A model generated the notes under the pieces. The model saw nothing but the letters and a program-made list of their open reading frames with translations, had not been told where the DNA came from and made no database searches. The position numbers and the translations under genes were made by a program. A stretch of DNA of 17,779 nt from Clostridia bacterium (lineage in GTDB: Bacteria > Bacillota > Clostridia > Oscillospirales > CAG-272): NCBI GenBank assembly GCA_017451975.1, contig JAFTNI010000048.1, positions 1-17,779 of the forward strand, given 5' to 3'. Position 1 is the first letter of the stretch. Every line of letters starts with the position of its first letter. Positions 1-7,855 of the stretch are shown in pieces.

Positions 1-174
1 GACCTCAAAGCAAAACGCGCGGCTGTTCTTTACAATTCCGATGCGGCAAACACAATCCGTTGCTCTCACGACAACCCCGTTGTTAAGAAGCTTTACGATG
101 AATTCCTCGAGAAACCCGGTAGCCACGTGGCTCACGAAATTCTCCACACATACTACATCAAACGCGGTCTTTAA
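1..174 (+). CDS. hydA: [FeFe] hydrogenase, C-terminal end (partial)
   Basis: This is the last 57 codons of a gene entering from the left edge, open from base 1 and ending in TAA. The visible peptide contains LYNSDAANTIRCSHDNP, then KKLYDEFLEKPGSHVAHEIL and HTYYIKRGL. That pattern (S-H-x-N-P, LYxEFL, S-x-x-AHE-L-LHT-Y) is the small-subunit-like C-terminal domain of iron-only hydrogenases, especially NADH-linked clostridial types. The enzyme makes or consumes H2 to balance ferredoxin and NAD(P)H. The H-cluster cysteines and any N-terminal ferredoxin domains lie outside the window, so the subgroup cannot be fixed. A strong terminator follows 17 bases after the stop, so it is the last gene of its operon. 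The family call rests on a short but characteristic tail. Confidence 0.85.
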   Translation, partial: DLKAKRAAVLYNSDAANTIRCSHDNPVVKKLYDEFLEKPGSHVAHEILHTYYIKRGL

Positions 175-190
175 TCCGATAAGATAGAGA

Positions 191-214
191 AAAACACCCG
201 AAAGGGTGTTTTTT
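191..214 (+). terminator. Rho-independent terminator after hydrogenase
   Basis: A 9-bp stem (AAAACACCC / GGGTGTTTT) closed by a GAAA tetraloop is followed by a T-run. The same hairpin, base for base, recurs after the sigma-factor gene at 2449-2472, because the copied segment that carries the downstream repeat includes it. Confidence 0.9.
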
Positions 215-668
215 CTTTCAAAAGCCGCAGGCTTTCGGATGTTCTGTCAAATTTTTTCTTTGAGAAAAAAGTTGCAAAAAAGCAAAAAACGTGCCGTTTT
301 ACCGCTATGTCACTTCTGCTTTAAACTAAAACTTCTTTCGCCTCACCGAGTTTGATTTTTGCTAGCGCAAAAATTACTCGGAACCACGGCGAATTTTTGT
401 GGTTTGCAGATTTGCTATGGACTGCAAAGTGGTGCCCATTCGCAAACAAGGTTATTCGCGCTTATAGCGCGTTTTGCAGACCATAACAAATTTGTGAAGC
501 ATCACCTCGCCTCGTGGTTCCGCCGAATTTTTGCGAGGTACGAGCAAAAATCACGAGCGGGGAGAGGCGCTCTCTTTCTGCTTATTTTTTCGCTGACCAA
601 GCCGATAAATCCTGCAAGGATTTTTGCCTCTTTTTGCAACTTTTTCTCTCAAAGAGAAAAAGTTGGTA
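191..668 (+). repeat. Foldback repeat, copy 1 (full length)
   Basis: This block is almost identical to 2449-2921; similarity starts in the shared terminator hairpin. After a short second hairpin (AAAGCC-gca-GGCTTT, about 224-238) comes the main body, about 248-664. Its left end (CTTTGAG, A-run, GTTGCAAAAA) is the inverse of its right end (TTTTTGCAAC, T-run, CTCTCAAAG). The interior is also a large imperfect palindrome: TGATTTTTGCT at 353-363 and GCAAAAATTACTCGGAACC at 367-385 match the inverse of 518-553, and CAGATTTGCTATGGACTGC at 407-425 matches the inverse of 475-493. No convincing reading frame with a ribosome site lies in it. It could be a MITE-like element, a structured RNA or a 3'-end/boundary element; I do not recognise it as a named family. 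Confidence 0.85.
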
Positions 669-675
669 AGTTGTG

Positions 676-733
676 ACTTTTGACAAAAGCGCAATTTGTC
701 GCGTTTGACAATTTTTTTGAATTATGCTAAAAT
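676..733 (+). promoter_or_regulatory. Promoter of sigma-factor gene, with upstream inverted repeat
   Basis: TTGACA (705-710), a 17-nt spacer, then TAAAAT (728-733): a housekeeping-type promoter giving a 5' leader of about 74 nt. Just upstream lies an inverted repeat GACAAA (682-687), 7-nt centre, TTTGTC (695-700), within CTTTTGACAAAAG-like sequence; TTTGACA occurs twice, once in it and once as the -35. This is a candidate operator. Because the promoter overlaps any ATG near 724, that ATG cannot be the start. Confidence 0.75.
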
Positions 734-813
734 ATTTTCATAAACTACCTAACATTTCTTATCTTCCGCCGACTATATGGGTGAAAGCAACGATCGAACG
801 CTTTGGAGGAAAC

Positions 814-2439
814 ATGAAAAAACAAGATTTGCTGAAATATTTTGACGATGCCCTGATGGAAAAGCTTTTCGGCTTTTGTTATGCGCGAACAAAAGACAGC
901 TTTGAAGCAGAGGAGCTTTGCTCTGATATAGTATATGCACTCGTGAAAGCCGCGAACAAAGGCGGCGAAATTGAAAGCGTTTACCCGTTTATCTGGCGCG
1001 TGGCACGTAATGTGTACGCCGATTTTGCAGATAAGCGCAGAAAAAACGCCGATACGTTTTACGAAGGCGATGCAGAGGAGCTTTTGCGTGGAATAGCCGA
1101 CGAGGAGGAAGAAGAAAGCGATAGCGAGCTTCTGCGCGCGGTATACCGCCGCATGGCCTTTCTCACGAGAGCATACCGCGAGGTCATGATAATGTTTTAC
1201 CTTGACGGTATACCCACGGCAGAGATAGCAAAAGCGCAAAAAACGAGCGAAACAGCAGTTCGCCAAAGGCTTTTTTCGGCAAGACAGAAAATAAGAAACG
1301 AGGTAGAAGAAATGAAAGAAACATATAATATGCCTGTGGCACTCGACAACATAAATTATATTATCTGGGGCACGGGAAACCCCGGCTGGTGCGACCCGAG
1401 AACGGGTTGGACGAGAATGCTTTCCAACCACATAATATGGCTTTGCCGCAAGAAGCCCAGAACCGCTGCCGAGGTGGCAGAGGAGCTGAACGTGCCAACG
1501 CTTTACGTTGAAGAGGAGATGGACATTCTCTGCAAGGGCGAAAACGGCAAATACGGCTTGCTCCGAAAACTCGAAAACGGCAAGTACATCATAAACTTTG
1601 TGCTTTTGGAAAAAGAGGTTTTCCAAAAGGCGAACGAGCTTTACACGGCAGAGCTTCCCAAGATATGCGAAACGATAGAAAAATATATCGAAGCGCACAA
1701 AGAGGAATATCTCGCTTTCCCGTACCTTAACAAAAAGGTGGATATGAACCTTATACTCTGGCAACAGGTTTTCGTTATAGCAGATGCTTTTTCCGATAAC
1801 GTGAAGAAGATAATGGAGGAAAAATATTTTGCCGAATATAAAAAGCCCGACCGCCCCTTCAGTGTTTTCGGCTACGTGGATAACGGCAAGCGCTACGGCG
1901 GCGGCTGGGACGGCGTGGAGGCTCATAGCGTTTGCGGTTACAAATACGTTCACCTTGATAATATTTACATCACGCGAATAAAACCGCATTTCCATTGCGG
2001 GCTTAACGTATCTACCGACACGCAGGTGCAGCTTGCACTCCGCGCCATAGGCGGGCTTCCCGTGGCTTCTCTTGCGGAAAACGAGAAGGAGCACGCGGCG
2101 AAGGCTATAGAGCAGGGCTACATTTACCGCGAGGGCGACACGCTCTATACGAAGATACTCGTTTGCACCGCAGAGGATAGAAAAAAGCTTTTCGGCATTA
2201 GCGGTGCGCTTAAAAAGGGATATTTCGAAAAGGATGCCGAGGTCGTGGCGGAAAAGCTCGCGGCGCTTATAAAAGCATCTATTCCCGAGCATCTCCTGGG
2301 CGAATGGGGCTTTGCAAACAGCCTTGCAAATATGCCCGTGCTTGACGCAGTAGTGGAGGCACTTATCGAAAAGGGCTTGCTCACACCGCCCGAAAACGGT
2401 TTGGGGGCAGAGGGCTGCTGGATGTGCGTGGAAAAATAA
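814..2439 (+). CDS. ECF-like sigma factor with large C-terminal extension
   Basis: The 541-residue product starts like an RNA polymerase sigma-70 family (ECF) factor. Residues about 5-75 resemble region 2 (FGFCYARTKDSFEAEELCSD, later VYPFIWRVARNVYADFADKR), 80-105 form an acidic linker, and 106-166 resemble region 4 (YREVMIMFYLDGIPTAEIA, then SETAVRQRLFSARQKIR, a helix-turn-helix). It should direct core polymerase to a dedicated promoter set. ECF factors usually end near residue 170-200; this one continues another 370 residues. Residues about 205-262 look like a winged helix (KKPRTAAEVAEELNVPTLYV). The rest is soluble, rich in aromatic residues, without membrane segments, and ends with a CxxC (Cys535, Cys538). 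No anti-sigma gene is adjacent, so the tail may be a built-in sensor; that is inference. The ATG is chosen for its GGAGGA at 805-810; an in-frame ATG at 724 lies inside the promoter. Confidence 0.85.
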   Translation: MKKQDLLKYFDDALMEKLFGFCYARTKDSFEAEELCSDIVYALVKAANKGGEIESVYPFIWRVARNVYADFADKRRKNADTFYEGDAEELLRGIADEEEEESDSELLRAVYRRMAFLTRAYREVMIMFYLDGIPTAEIAKAQKTSETAVRQRLFSARQKIRNEVEEMKETYNMPVALDNINYIIWGTGNPGWCDPRTGWTRMLSNHIIWLCRKKPRTAAEVAEELNVPTLYVEEEMDILCKGENGKYGLLRKLENGKYIINFVLLEKEVFQKANELYTAELPKICETIEKYIEAHKEEYLAFPYLNKKVDMNLILWQQVFVIADAFSDNVKKIMEEKYFAEYKKPDRPFSVFGYVDNGKRYGGGWDGVEAHSVCGYKYVHLDNIYITRIKPHFHCGLNVSTDTQVQLALRAIGGLPVASLAENEKEHAAKAIEQGYIYREGDTLYTKILVCTAEDRKKLFGISGALKKGYFEKDAEVVAEKLAALIKASIPEHLLGEWGFANSLANMPVLDAVVEALIEKGLLTPPENGLGAEGCWMCVEK

Positions 2440-2446
2440 GATAAAG

Positions 2447-2472
2447 AAAAAACACCCGAAAGGGTGTTTTTT
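2447..2472 (+). terminator. Rho-independent terminator after sigma factor
   Basis: AAAACACCC / GGGTGTTTT stem with GAAA loop, extended by A and T runs on each side, begins 8 bases after the stop codon. It is the same hairpin as the one behind the hydrogenase gene. Confidence 0.9.
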
Positions 2473-2921
2473 CGAAAGCCGCAGGCTTTCGGATGTTCTG
2501 TCAACTTTTTTCTTTGAGAAAAAGTTGCAAAAAAGCAAAAAACGTGCCGTTTTACCGCTATGTCACTTCTGCTTTAAACTAAAACTTCTTTCGCCTCACC
2601 GAGTTTGATTTTTGCTGGCGCAAAAATTACTCGGAACCACGGCGAATTTTTGTGGTTTGCAGATTTGCTATGGACTGCAAAGTGGTGCCCATTCGTAAAC
2701 AAGGTTATTCGCGCTTATAGCGCGTTTTGCAGACCATAACAAATTTGTGAAGCATCACCTCACCTCGTGGTTCCGCCGAATTTTTGCGAGGTACGAGCAA
2801 AAATCACGAGCGGGGAGAGGCGCTCTCTTTTTGCTTATTTTTTCGATGACCAAGCCGATAAATCCTGAAGGATTTTTGCCTCTTTTTGCAACTTTTTCTC
2901 TCAAAGAGAAAAAGTTGGTAA
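2449..2921 (+). repeat. Foldback repeat, copy 2 (full length)
   Basis: Second near-identical copy of the block at 191-668, in the same orientation and again directly behind a plus-strand gene and its terminator. The main body is about 2502-2917. At its left end CAACTTTTT pairs with AAAAAGTTG (2502-2526). At its right end CAACTTTTTCTCT pairs with AGAGAAAAAGTTG across a 3-base loop (2889-2917). Differences from copy 1 are scattered single bases and short indels (for example TTTGCTGGCG for TTTGCTAGCG, ATTCGTAAAC for ATTCGCAAAC). Similarity stops at about 2921, where sequence leading to the convergent minus-strand ABC genes begins. Confidence 0.85.
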
Positions 2922-2935
2922 GTATGGAATTTCGC

Positions 2936-2962
2936 AAAAAAACGCCCAAAAGGCGTTTTTTT
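2936..2962 (-). terminator. Terminator of ABC exporter operon
   Basis: On the minus strand, 28 bases after the permease stop, an ACGCC / GGCGT stem flanked by an A-run and a T-run of seven forms a terminator. It is symmetric enough to work for both converging transcripts. Confidence 0.8.
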
Positions 2963-2990
2963 GCGTTTTATAGTTGACGAAGTCAAGGTT

Positions 2991-3884
2991 TCACTTCACT
3001 TTTTTGAATTTGTTCAGCAATACGTATACCGCGAGCAAAAGCGCCGTTGCGCCGCCGAGAATGGCGTACATCACGGGGATTTCCACCGCGTTTCCGAAGA
3101 AATAGAGGTTGCAATCCATCGCATCCTTGAGCGCGCCGAGCGCCTCTGCGGGCAAGCCCTCTGCCTCCATTTCGGCAAGCGCACCCTGCATTGCGTGGTT
3201 GCGCACGAGCGATGTGCCGTATGTGCCGGGCAGGAAGGAAATAACCTTCTGCAAGCCCTCGCCGAAAGAGGAAATGGGCATATACGCACCGCAGATGAAG
3301 CCGTAGCCGGAGCTGACTATAGTGCCCACGGCGGAAATTTGCCCCTGCGAGGAAAGGAAGAAGTTTATAACGGATGAAAGCGCCGTGCCGAAAAGCACAA
3401 GCAGAATTATATCGAGAAAGAGGAAAAGTACGTCGGAAAGCGACATATAAAAGCCGACGAAAGCCACGTAGCAAAGGCAAAGCGCCGCCGCCGCAAAGCA
3501 GATAATAAGCGTGCAGGCAAGGGTTGCTATGTAGTAGCCTAGCGCCAAAAGCGAGGGCTTCACGGGGGAAACACGGAAGTCGTTTGCCGTGCCCAGCGCT
3601 TTATCGTTTACCATAAGGAAGTTTGAGCAGAAAGCAACGGTAACGCAAGAAACTGCGAGAATGGATGAAATGAGCTGACCGCCCACGAGCCCATCGAGCA
3701 GCTTTTCGGAAAGCGCGAGGCCTTCGGGCAGGTTTGCCGTAAAGCTATCGCGGTAAATGTCGCCCAGAAACGTTACGTAAAGCACGAGAAGTATGGCAGG
3801 GGTTATAAGAGAAGTAAAAAACATTCCCTTATCCTTGAAAAAAAGCTTTATATTTCGCTTTATAATAGCTAAAAGAGTTCTCAT
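2991..3884 (-). CDS. ABC-2 type transporter permease
   Basis: A 297-residue integral membrane protein, the membrane half of an ABC exporter. Hydrophobic segments lie at about 21-38, 66-90, 110-145, 150-178, 183-203 and 270-290, six in all as usual for the ABC-2 family (drug, lantibiotic or polysaccharide exporters). The first two are separated by a polar loop (40-65), and the fifth is followed by PISSFGEGLQKVISFLPGTYG, typical of the extracytoplasmic stretch before the last helix. A second polar loop spans about 220-265. Its ATG overlaps the ATPase stop by four bases (ATGA), and GGAGGTGA lies 6 bases upstream, so the two are translationally coupled. Substrate cannot be inferred from sequence. 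Confidence 0.9.
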   Translation of the reverse strand: MRTLLAIIKRNIKLFFKDKGMFFTSLITPAILLVLYVTFLGDIYRDSFTANLPEGLALSEKLLDGLVGGQLISSILAVSCVTVAFCSNFLMVNDKALGTANDFRVSPVKPSLLALGYYIATLACTLIICFAAAALCLCYVAFVGFYMSLSDVLFLFLDIILLVLFGTALSSVINFFLSSQGQISAVGTIVSSGYGFICGAYMPISSFGEGLQKVISFLPGTYGTSLVRNHAMQGALAEMEAEGLPAEALGALKDAMDCNLYFFGNAVEIPVMYAILGGATALLLAVYVLLNKFKKVK

Positions 3885-4792
3885 TTTTCGTCACCTCCAA
3901 GCTTTTTGCCCGTTACGGCAAGGAAAACGTCGTCCATTTTGCCTTTCGTTATTTCGTAGTCGCGAAAGAGCGCGGGGTTTGCCACTATAAGCTCTGTGGC
4001 CTTTGCCGTGTTTGGCACGGAAAGCTTCACGGCATCGCGCATAAGCTCGTATTTCACGCCTAGCGCGCGTGTATCATCCTCGCTTGCGCCGTATAGGGTG
4101 ATATAGTCCTCGGTATAGGCGTTTTTAAGCTCGAGCGGCGTGCCCTCGGCGGCTATTTTGCCGCTGTCGAGTATTACTATATAATCTGCTTCTGCTGCCT
4201 CCTCCATATAGTGGGTGGTGAGGAAAACAGTCATATTTTCCGTTTTGCGAAGGTTTGCTATAACGCTCCAGAGCGTTTTGCGCGTTTGCGGGTCAAGCCC
4301 CGTCGTGGGCTCGTCGAGCACGAGAATTTTCGGCTTGTGTATAAGCGCGCGAGCTATATCTATGCGCCTGCGCTGACCGCCCGAAAGCTTGCCCACGGGG
4401 CGCTTTATAAAATCGCCGAAGCCCAGAAGGGCGGCAAGCTCACCTATGCGCGCCTTTGCCGCCGCGCCCGTTATGCCGTATAGCGCGGCACGGCTTACGA
4501 GGTTATCGTAAACGCTGAGCGCGGAATCCAGCACGGAATTCTGGAAAACAACGCCGAGCCCGCGCTTTACGGCGCCCGCGTTCTTTTCCGTGTCGTTGCC
4601 GTCTATGGTAACGGTGCCGCCATCCTTCGAAAGCTGACCGCACATGATATTTATGGTGGTGGATTTTCCCGCGCCATTTACGCCGAGAAAGGCGAAAAGC
4701 TCACCCTCGCGCACGCGGAAGGAAAGGTCTTTTACCGCTTTCACATCGCCAAAGCTTTTGGAAAGGCGGTCTATTTCAATTATATTTTTCAC
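3881..4792 (-). CDS. ABC transporter ATP-binding protein
   Basis: The 303-residue nucleotide-binding subunit of the exporter. Walker A is GVNGAGKST (37-45), Q-loop VVFQNS (Gln84), signature LSGGQ (136-140), Walker B ILVLDEP (156-162) and switch His in TTHYMEEA (His194). After about residue 220 comes a roughly 80-residue C-terminal extension typical of the DrrA/NatA/CcmA-type exporters that partner with ABC-2 permeases. I prefer the GTG start at 4792 because GAGGT lies 5 bases ahead of it; an in-frame ATG at 4804 would add MRCK but has no ribosome site, its own bases forming part of the Shine-Dalgarno. First gene of a two-gene operon driven by the promoter at 4835-4863. Confidence 0.92.
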   Translation of the reverse strand: MKNIIEIDRLSKSFGDVKAVKDLSFRVREGELFAFLGVNGAGKSTTINIMCGQLSKDGGTVTIDGNDTEKNAGAVKRGLGVVFQNSVLDSALSVYDNLVSRAALYGITGAAAKARIGELAALLGFGDFIKRPVGKLSGGQRRRIDIARALIHKPKILVLDEPTTGLDPQTRKTLWSVIANLRKTENMTVFLTTHYMEEAAEADYIVILDSGKIAAEGTPLELKNAYTEDYITLYGASEDDTRALGVKYELMRDAVKLSVPNTAKATELIVANPALFRDYEITKGKMDDVFLAVTGKKLGGDEK

Positions 4793-4816
4793 TTTGCACC
4801 TCATTTGTGTTAATGT

Positions 4817-4826
4817 AATCGCGATT
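4817..4826. promoter_or_regulatory. Candidate operator of ABC operon
   Basis: A perfect 10-bp palindrome AATCGCGATT, with partly symmetric flanks (TGT / GTG), sits at the expected transcription start of the ABC operon, 9 bases downstream of the -10. That position suits a repressor. No regulator gene is adjacent. Confidence 0.45.
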
Positions 4827-4834
4827 GTGATTTT

Positions 4835-4863
4835 ATTTTACAGCAAAGCGAAAAAAATTGCAA
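4835..4863 (-). promoter_or_regulatory. Promoter of ABC exporter operon
   Basis: Read on the minus strand: TTGCAA (4863-4858), 17-nt spacer, TAAAAT (4840-4835). It lies between the M20 hydrolase stop and the ATPase start, so the exporter need not depend on transcription from the hydrolase gene. Confidence 0.75.
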
Positions 4864-4894
4864 TATACTTTTTATTTTCGGCTGTTTTTTTGAA

Positions 4895-6076
4895 TTATGC
4901 GTTATCGCCAAGCCAGCGCGCGGCGGTGTAGGCATAGAGCGCGCCGCCCGTGTGTATAACACTTTCGTCGAAGCAGACCCCGGGGTGGTGAAGCGGGTAT
5001 TCGCCAGCGCCCGCAGAAAGGCTTACCATGGCGGAGGGCACTTTTTCGGCAATATATGCAAAATCTTCCGAGCCGCCGACGCCCGAAAGTATATCTGCCG
5101 GCAAAACGTATTCGTGGGGCAAAAGCTCGCGGCAATATTCGCCTATGCGCGCGGAAATCGAGGCGTCGTTTTTCAGCATGGGCGTGCCTTTACCGAAGGT
5201 GACCTCTGCTTCTGTGCGGAAGGCAGAGGCAACCGCGCGCGAAAGCTCTGCAATACGCCGCTTCAGCGTTTCGCGCGTTTGTGCGCTGTATGTGCGCATA
5301 GTGCCTGAAAGCAGGGCTTCGCCCGCTATAACGTTTGCAGCACTCCCGGCCGCCATTTTGCCCACGGTCAAAAGCGCGCGTTCGCCCGCGCCTGCTTCGC
5401 GCGAAGCAAGCGAAGAAAGTGCTGCCAGCACGTGCGCCGCGGCAAGCAGCGCGTCTGCCCCCTTTTCGGGCGAAGCGCCGTGGCAGGCTTTGCCCTTTAT
5501 ACAGATATCGAAATAGTCGGCAGAGGGGGCGCTCACGCCACCGCGCGGCACTATAACCGAGCCCACGGGGGCGTTTACGCCCGAAAGCACGTGAATCATA
5601 AAGGCAGCGCCAACGGTGGGCTTTTCAAGCACGCCCGCCGAAAGCATATCCTTTGCGCCCGAAAGCGTTTCCTCTGCGGGCTGAAACATAAGCTTTACCG
5701 TGCCGCAAAGCTCTGCTTCGTGAGCGCGTAAAAGCTTTGCGGCAAGCATGAGCATTGCCGTATGCATATCGTGGCCGCAGGCGTGCATGTTTCCGCCGTG
5801 CGCGGCAAACGGCAGGCCCGTTTCCTCGCGCATGGGCAATCCGTCCATATCTGCGCGCAGAAGAAAGACTTTGCCTCCGTTGCCCACGGTTGCGGTTATT
5901 CCGGCGAGTCCGCATTTTTCGGGCGTATAGCCGTATTCACGAAGCTTCGCGAAAATAAGCCCGGTTGTATAGGGTAGAGAAAAGCCTACCTCGGCGTGCG
6001 CGTGCAGGCAACGCCTGAGCTCGATAAACTCTGTTTCGAGAGCTTTAGCTTCCTTAAGAAAATTTTTATATAACAT
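4895..6076 (-). CDS. M20 family metallo-amidohydrolase
   Basis: A 393-residue cytoplasmic zinc peptidase-like amidohydrolase of the M20D type (hippurate hydrolase, IAA-amino acid hydrolase, N-acetyl-diaminopimelate deacetylase relatives), which cleave N-acyl or N-acetyl amino acids. Visible motifs: LRRCLHAHAEVGF (20-32), RADMDGLP (74-81), HACGHDMHTA (98-107, with metal ligands Cys100 and His102), FQPAEE (131-136, catalytic and ligand Glu), an internal lid domain around residues 175-290, and a late HHPG motif carrying the last ligand His. There is no signal peptide. ATG at 6076 is chosen over a GTG at 6091 because GAGGTGA falls 5 bases before it. Substrate is not determined; the neighbouring genes do not identify a pathway. 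No clear terminator follows, so some read-through into the ABC operon is possible. Confidence 0.9.
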   Translation of the reverse strand: MLYKNFLKEAKALETEFIELRRCLHAHAEVGFSLPYTTGLIFAKLREYGYTPEKCGLAGITATVGNGGKVFLLRADMDGLPMREETGLPFAAHGGNMHACGHDMHTAMLMLAAKLLRAHEAELCGTVKLMFQPAEETLSGAKDMLSAGVLEKPTVGAAFMIHVLSGVNAPVGSVIVPRGGVSAPSADYFDICIKGKACHGASPEKGADALLAAAHVLAALSSLASREAGAGERALLTVGKMAAGSAANVIAGEALLSGTMRTYSAQTRETLKRRIAELSRAVASAFRTEAEVTFGKGTPMLKNDASISARIGEYCRELLPHEYVLPADILSGVGGSEDFAYIAEKVPSAMVSLSAGAGEYPLHHPGVCFDESVIHTGGALYAYTAARWLGDNA

Positions 6077-6192
6077 AAAATCACCTCGCACTTATTGTGC
6101 CCATGAAACGGAATATAATTTTGGGTTTGTGAAAAAATGCGCATATAATAATTTCCCAAAAAGAGCGGGAGCGAAAAATGTTTTACCTTATG

Positions 6193-6230
6193 TTGACAGA
6201 GGGGTGCGTTTATGGTAAAATATAACCATA
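6193..6230 (+). promoter_or_regulatory. Promoter and candidate operator of MFS/phosphodiesterase operon
   Basis: TTGACA (6193-6198), 17-nt spacer, TAAAAT (6216-6221). The -10 is embedded in an inverted repeat, TATGGT (6211-6216) and ACCATA (6225-6230) around an 8-base A/T centre, so a repressor there would block polymerase. The leader before the MFS start is about 100 nt. The remaining spacer back to 6077 holds no other clear element; a promoter for the minus-strand hydrolase must be there but I could not pick one convincingly. Confidence 0.75.
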
Positions 6231-6331
6231 AATTTTTAATTATTTTGAAGATGTGTTGATGAAAATGTCAAATATAATATTTAGTGTGAAAAACAGCACG
6301 ACTCAAAGCAAAAAATAAGGAGAGAAGCACT

Positions 6332-7855
6332 ATGAAACTTAACTACAAACGCGTCATATGCGTCGGATTTGCGTTTTTTCTCATAAGCGCATTCTGGCAG
6401 GCGTACGACACCATCATTCCGAAGATACTCACCGATAAATTCGGCCTTAACCAAGCCGTTTCGGGCGCGGTAATGGCGCTTGATAACATTCTCGCGCTCT
6501 TTATGCTCCCGCTTTTCGGCACACTTTCCGATAAATGCAATAGCAAGCACGGCAAGCGCACGCCCTTTATTCTTATAGGCACGCTTTGCGCTGTTGTTGC
6601 TTTCGTGGGCATGAGCTTTGCAGATAACGCACAGCTTGCGAAGATCGAAGCGGTTGCGCCCGGCGCGGAAAACGCGCAGGTCGTGCTCTACGATGCAAAC
6701 CTTAAAGCCAAAACACCAGACGGCGAAGAATTTTCTGTTTGCGAAAAGTTCACGAAGGAAGAGTTTGCCGCTATAGAAATGTACGGCGAGGACGGCAATG
6801 TTACCGAGGAATATACAAATTACGTTGTTCCCGCGCGCCAGGATTACGCCAGAAAAACTATGGAGCAGAACCCCTCTACGCTTATAGTTTTTATGCTCGT
6901 GCTCCTTCTCACGCTTCTTTCCATGGCTACCTTCCGCTCGCCCGCGGTTGCGCTTATGCCCGACGTTACGGTTAAGCCCTTGCGCTCCAAGGCAAACTCC
7001 ATAATAAACCTTATGGGCGCGGCGGGCGGTATTATCGTGCTTATTCTCGGCATGATATTCGGCACGGGCAAGAGCCAGAACGCGCTTATGAGCTATACTG
7101 CCTTCTTCTGCGTTATCGCGGGTATAATGCTCCTTGCGCTCTGCATATTCAAGCTCACCGTAAACGAGCCGAAGCTCGTGGCTGAGATGGAAGCAGACAC
7201 GAAAAAATACGGTATTGAAGAAACACCCGATGAAGAAGAGGCAGCGGGCGGCAGCCGCAAGCTTTCGCGCGGCGAGTTCGTTTCGCTTATACTCATTCTT
7301 GCTTCCGTTGCGCTCTGGTATATGGGCTATAACGCTGTTACGAGCAAATATTCCGTTTACGCTTCCACGGTGCTCAACCTCGACTATAACCTTACGCTTA
7401 TGATAGCGACGGCTGCGGCGATAGTTTGCTATGTGCCCGCAGGTATGCTCGCTTCCAAATTCGGCAGAAAGAAAACCATTCTCGGCGGTATAATCCTTCT
7501 TGGCTCTGCTTTCCTGCTTGCTTCCTTTGCAAGAAGCGGCTGGCCCGTAATGGCTATGAACGTTATTTTCGTAATGGCGGGCATGGGCTGGGCTACCATC
7601 AACGTAAACTCCTACCCCATGGTAGTTGAGCTTTCGCGCGGCGGCGACGTTGGCAAATATACGGGCTTTTACTATACGGCAAGTATGGCGGCGCAGACGG
7701 TTACGCCCATGCTCAGCGGTCTTTTCATGGAAGTGATCGCAATGGAATCGCTCTTCGTTTACGCTACAATAATGGTGCTTTCCGCGTTCTTTACGATGTT
7801 CTGCGTAAAACACGGCGACTCCAAGCCCGTGGGCAAAAAAGCGGAGGCTGAATAA
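6332..7855 (+). CDS. MFS transporter with extracytoplasmic-type insertion
   Basis: A 507-residue major facilitator superfamily protein. The first helices (7-30, 42-62, 78-97) enclose a motif-A-like loop, GTLSDKCNSKHGKRTPF (63-79), and the second half carries the matching ASKFGRKK loop. The D-K-x-G-K-R-T-P loop and following DVT-K are reminiscent of GPH/SLC45-like sugar carriers, but substrate is uncertain. Odd feature: a polar segment of about 85 residues (98-182, rich in Glu, Asp and Lys) between helices 3 and 4, a loop normally only a few residues long, plus an acidic central loop (about 285-310). Start ATG has AAGGAGAG about 9 bases upstream. Its TAA is immediately followed by the ATG of the phosphodiesterase, so the two are one operon. 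Confidence 0.88.
   Translation: MKLNYKRVICVGFAFFLISAFWQAYDTIIPKILTDKFGLNQAVSGAVMALDNILALFMLPLFGTLSDKCNSKHGKRTPFILIGTLCAVVAFVGMSFADNAQLAKIEAVAPGAENAQVVLYDANLKAKTPDGEEFSVCEKFTKEEFAAIEMYGEDGNVTEEYTNYVVPARQDYARKTMEQNPSTLIVFMLVLLLTLLSMATFRSPAVALMPDVTVKPLRSKANSIINLMGAAGGIIVLILGMIFGTGKSQNALMSYTAFFCVIAGIMLLALCIFKLTVNEPKLVAEMEADTKKYGIEETPDEEEAAGGSRKLSRGEFVSLILILASVALWYMGYNAVTSKYSVYASTVLNLDYNLTLMIATAAAIVCYVPAGMLASKFGRKKTILGGIILLGSAFLLASFARSGWPVMAMNVIFVMAGMGWATINVNSYPMVVELSRGGDVGKYTGFYYTASMAAQTVTPMLSGLFMEVIAMESLFVYATIMVLSAFFTMFCVKHGDSKPVGKKAEAE

Noticed and set aside
359..676. Open frames inside repeat copies 1 and 2 (also 2747-2977) that share peptide words such as SWFRRIFARYEQKSRAGRG
   Set aside because: They are translations of the foldback DNA: the first begins without ATG-plus-ribosome-site context, the two begin at different places in the copies, and the frame is deleted in copy 3. 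Shared peptide follows from shared DNA.
191..2921. The two direct repeats as ends of a composite transposon carrying the sigma gene
   Set aside because: No transposase is encoded in the window, the repeats lack coding capacity, and a third copy lies elsewhere without such an arrangement; a target duplication was not seen.
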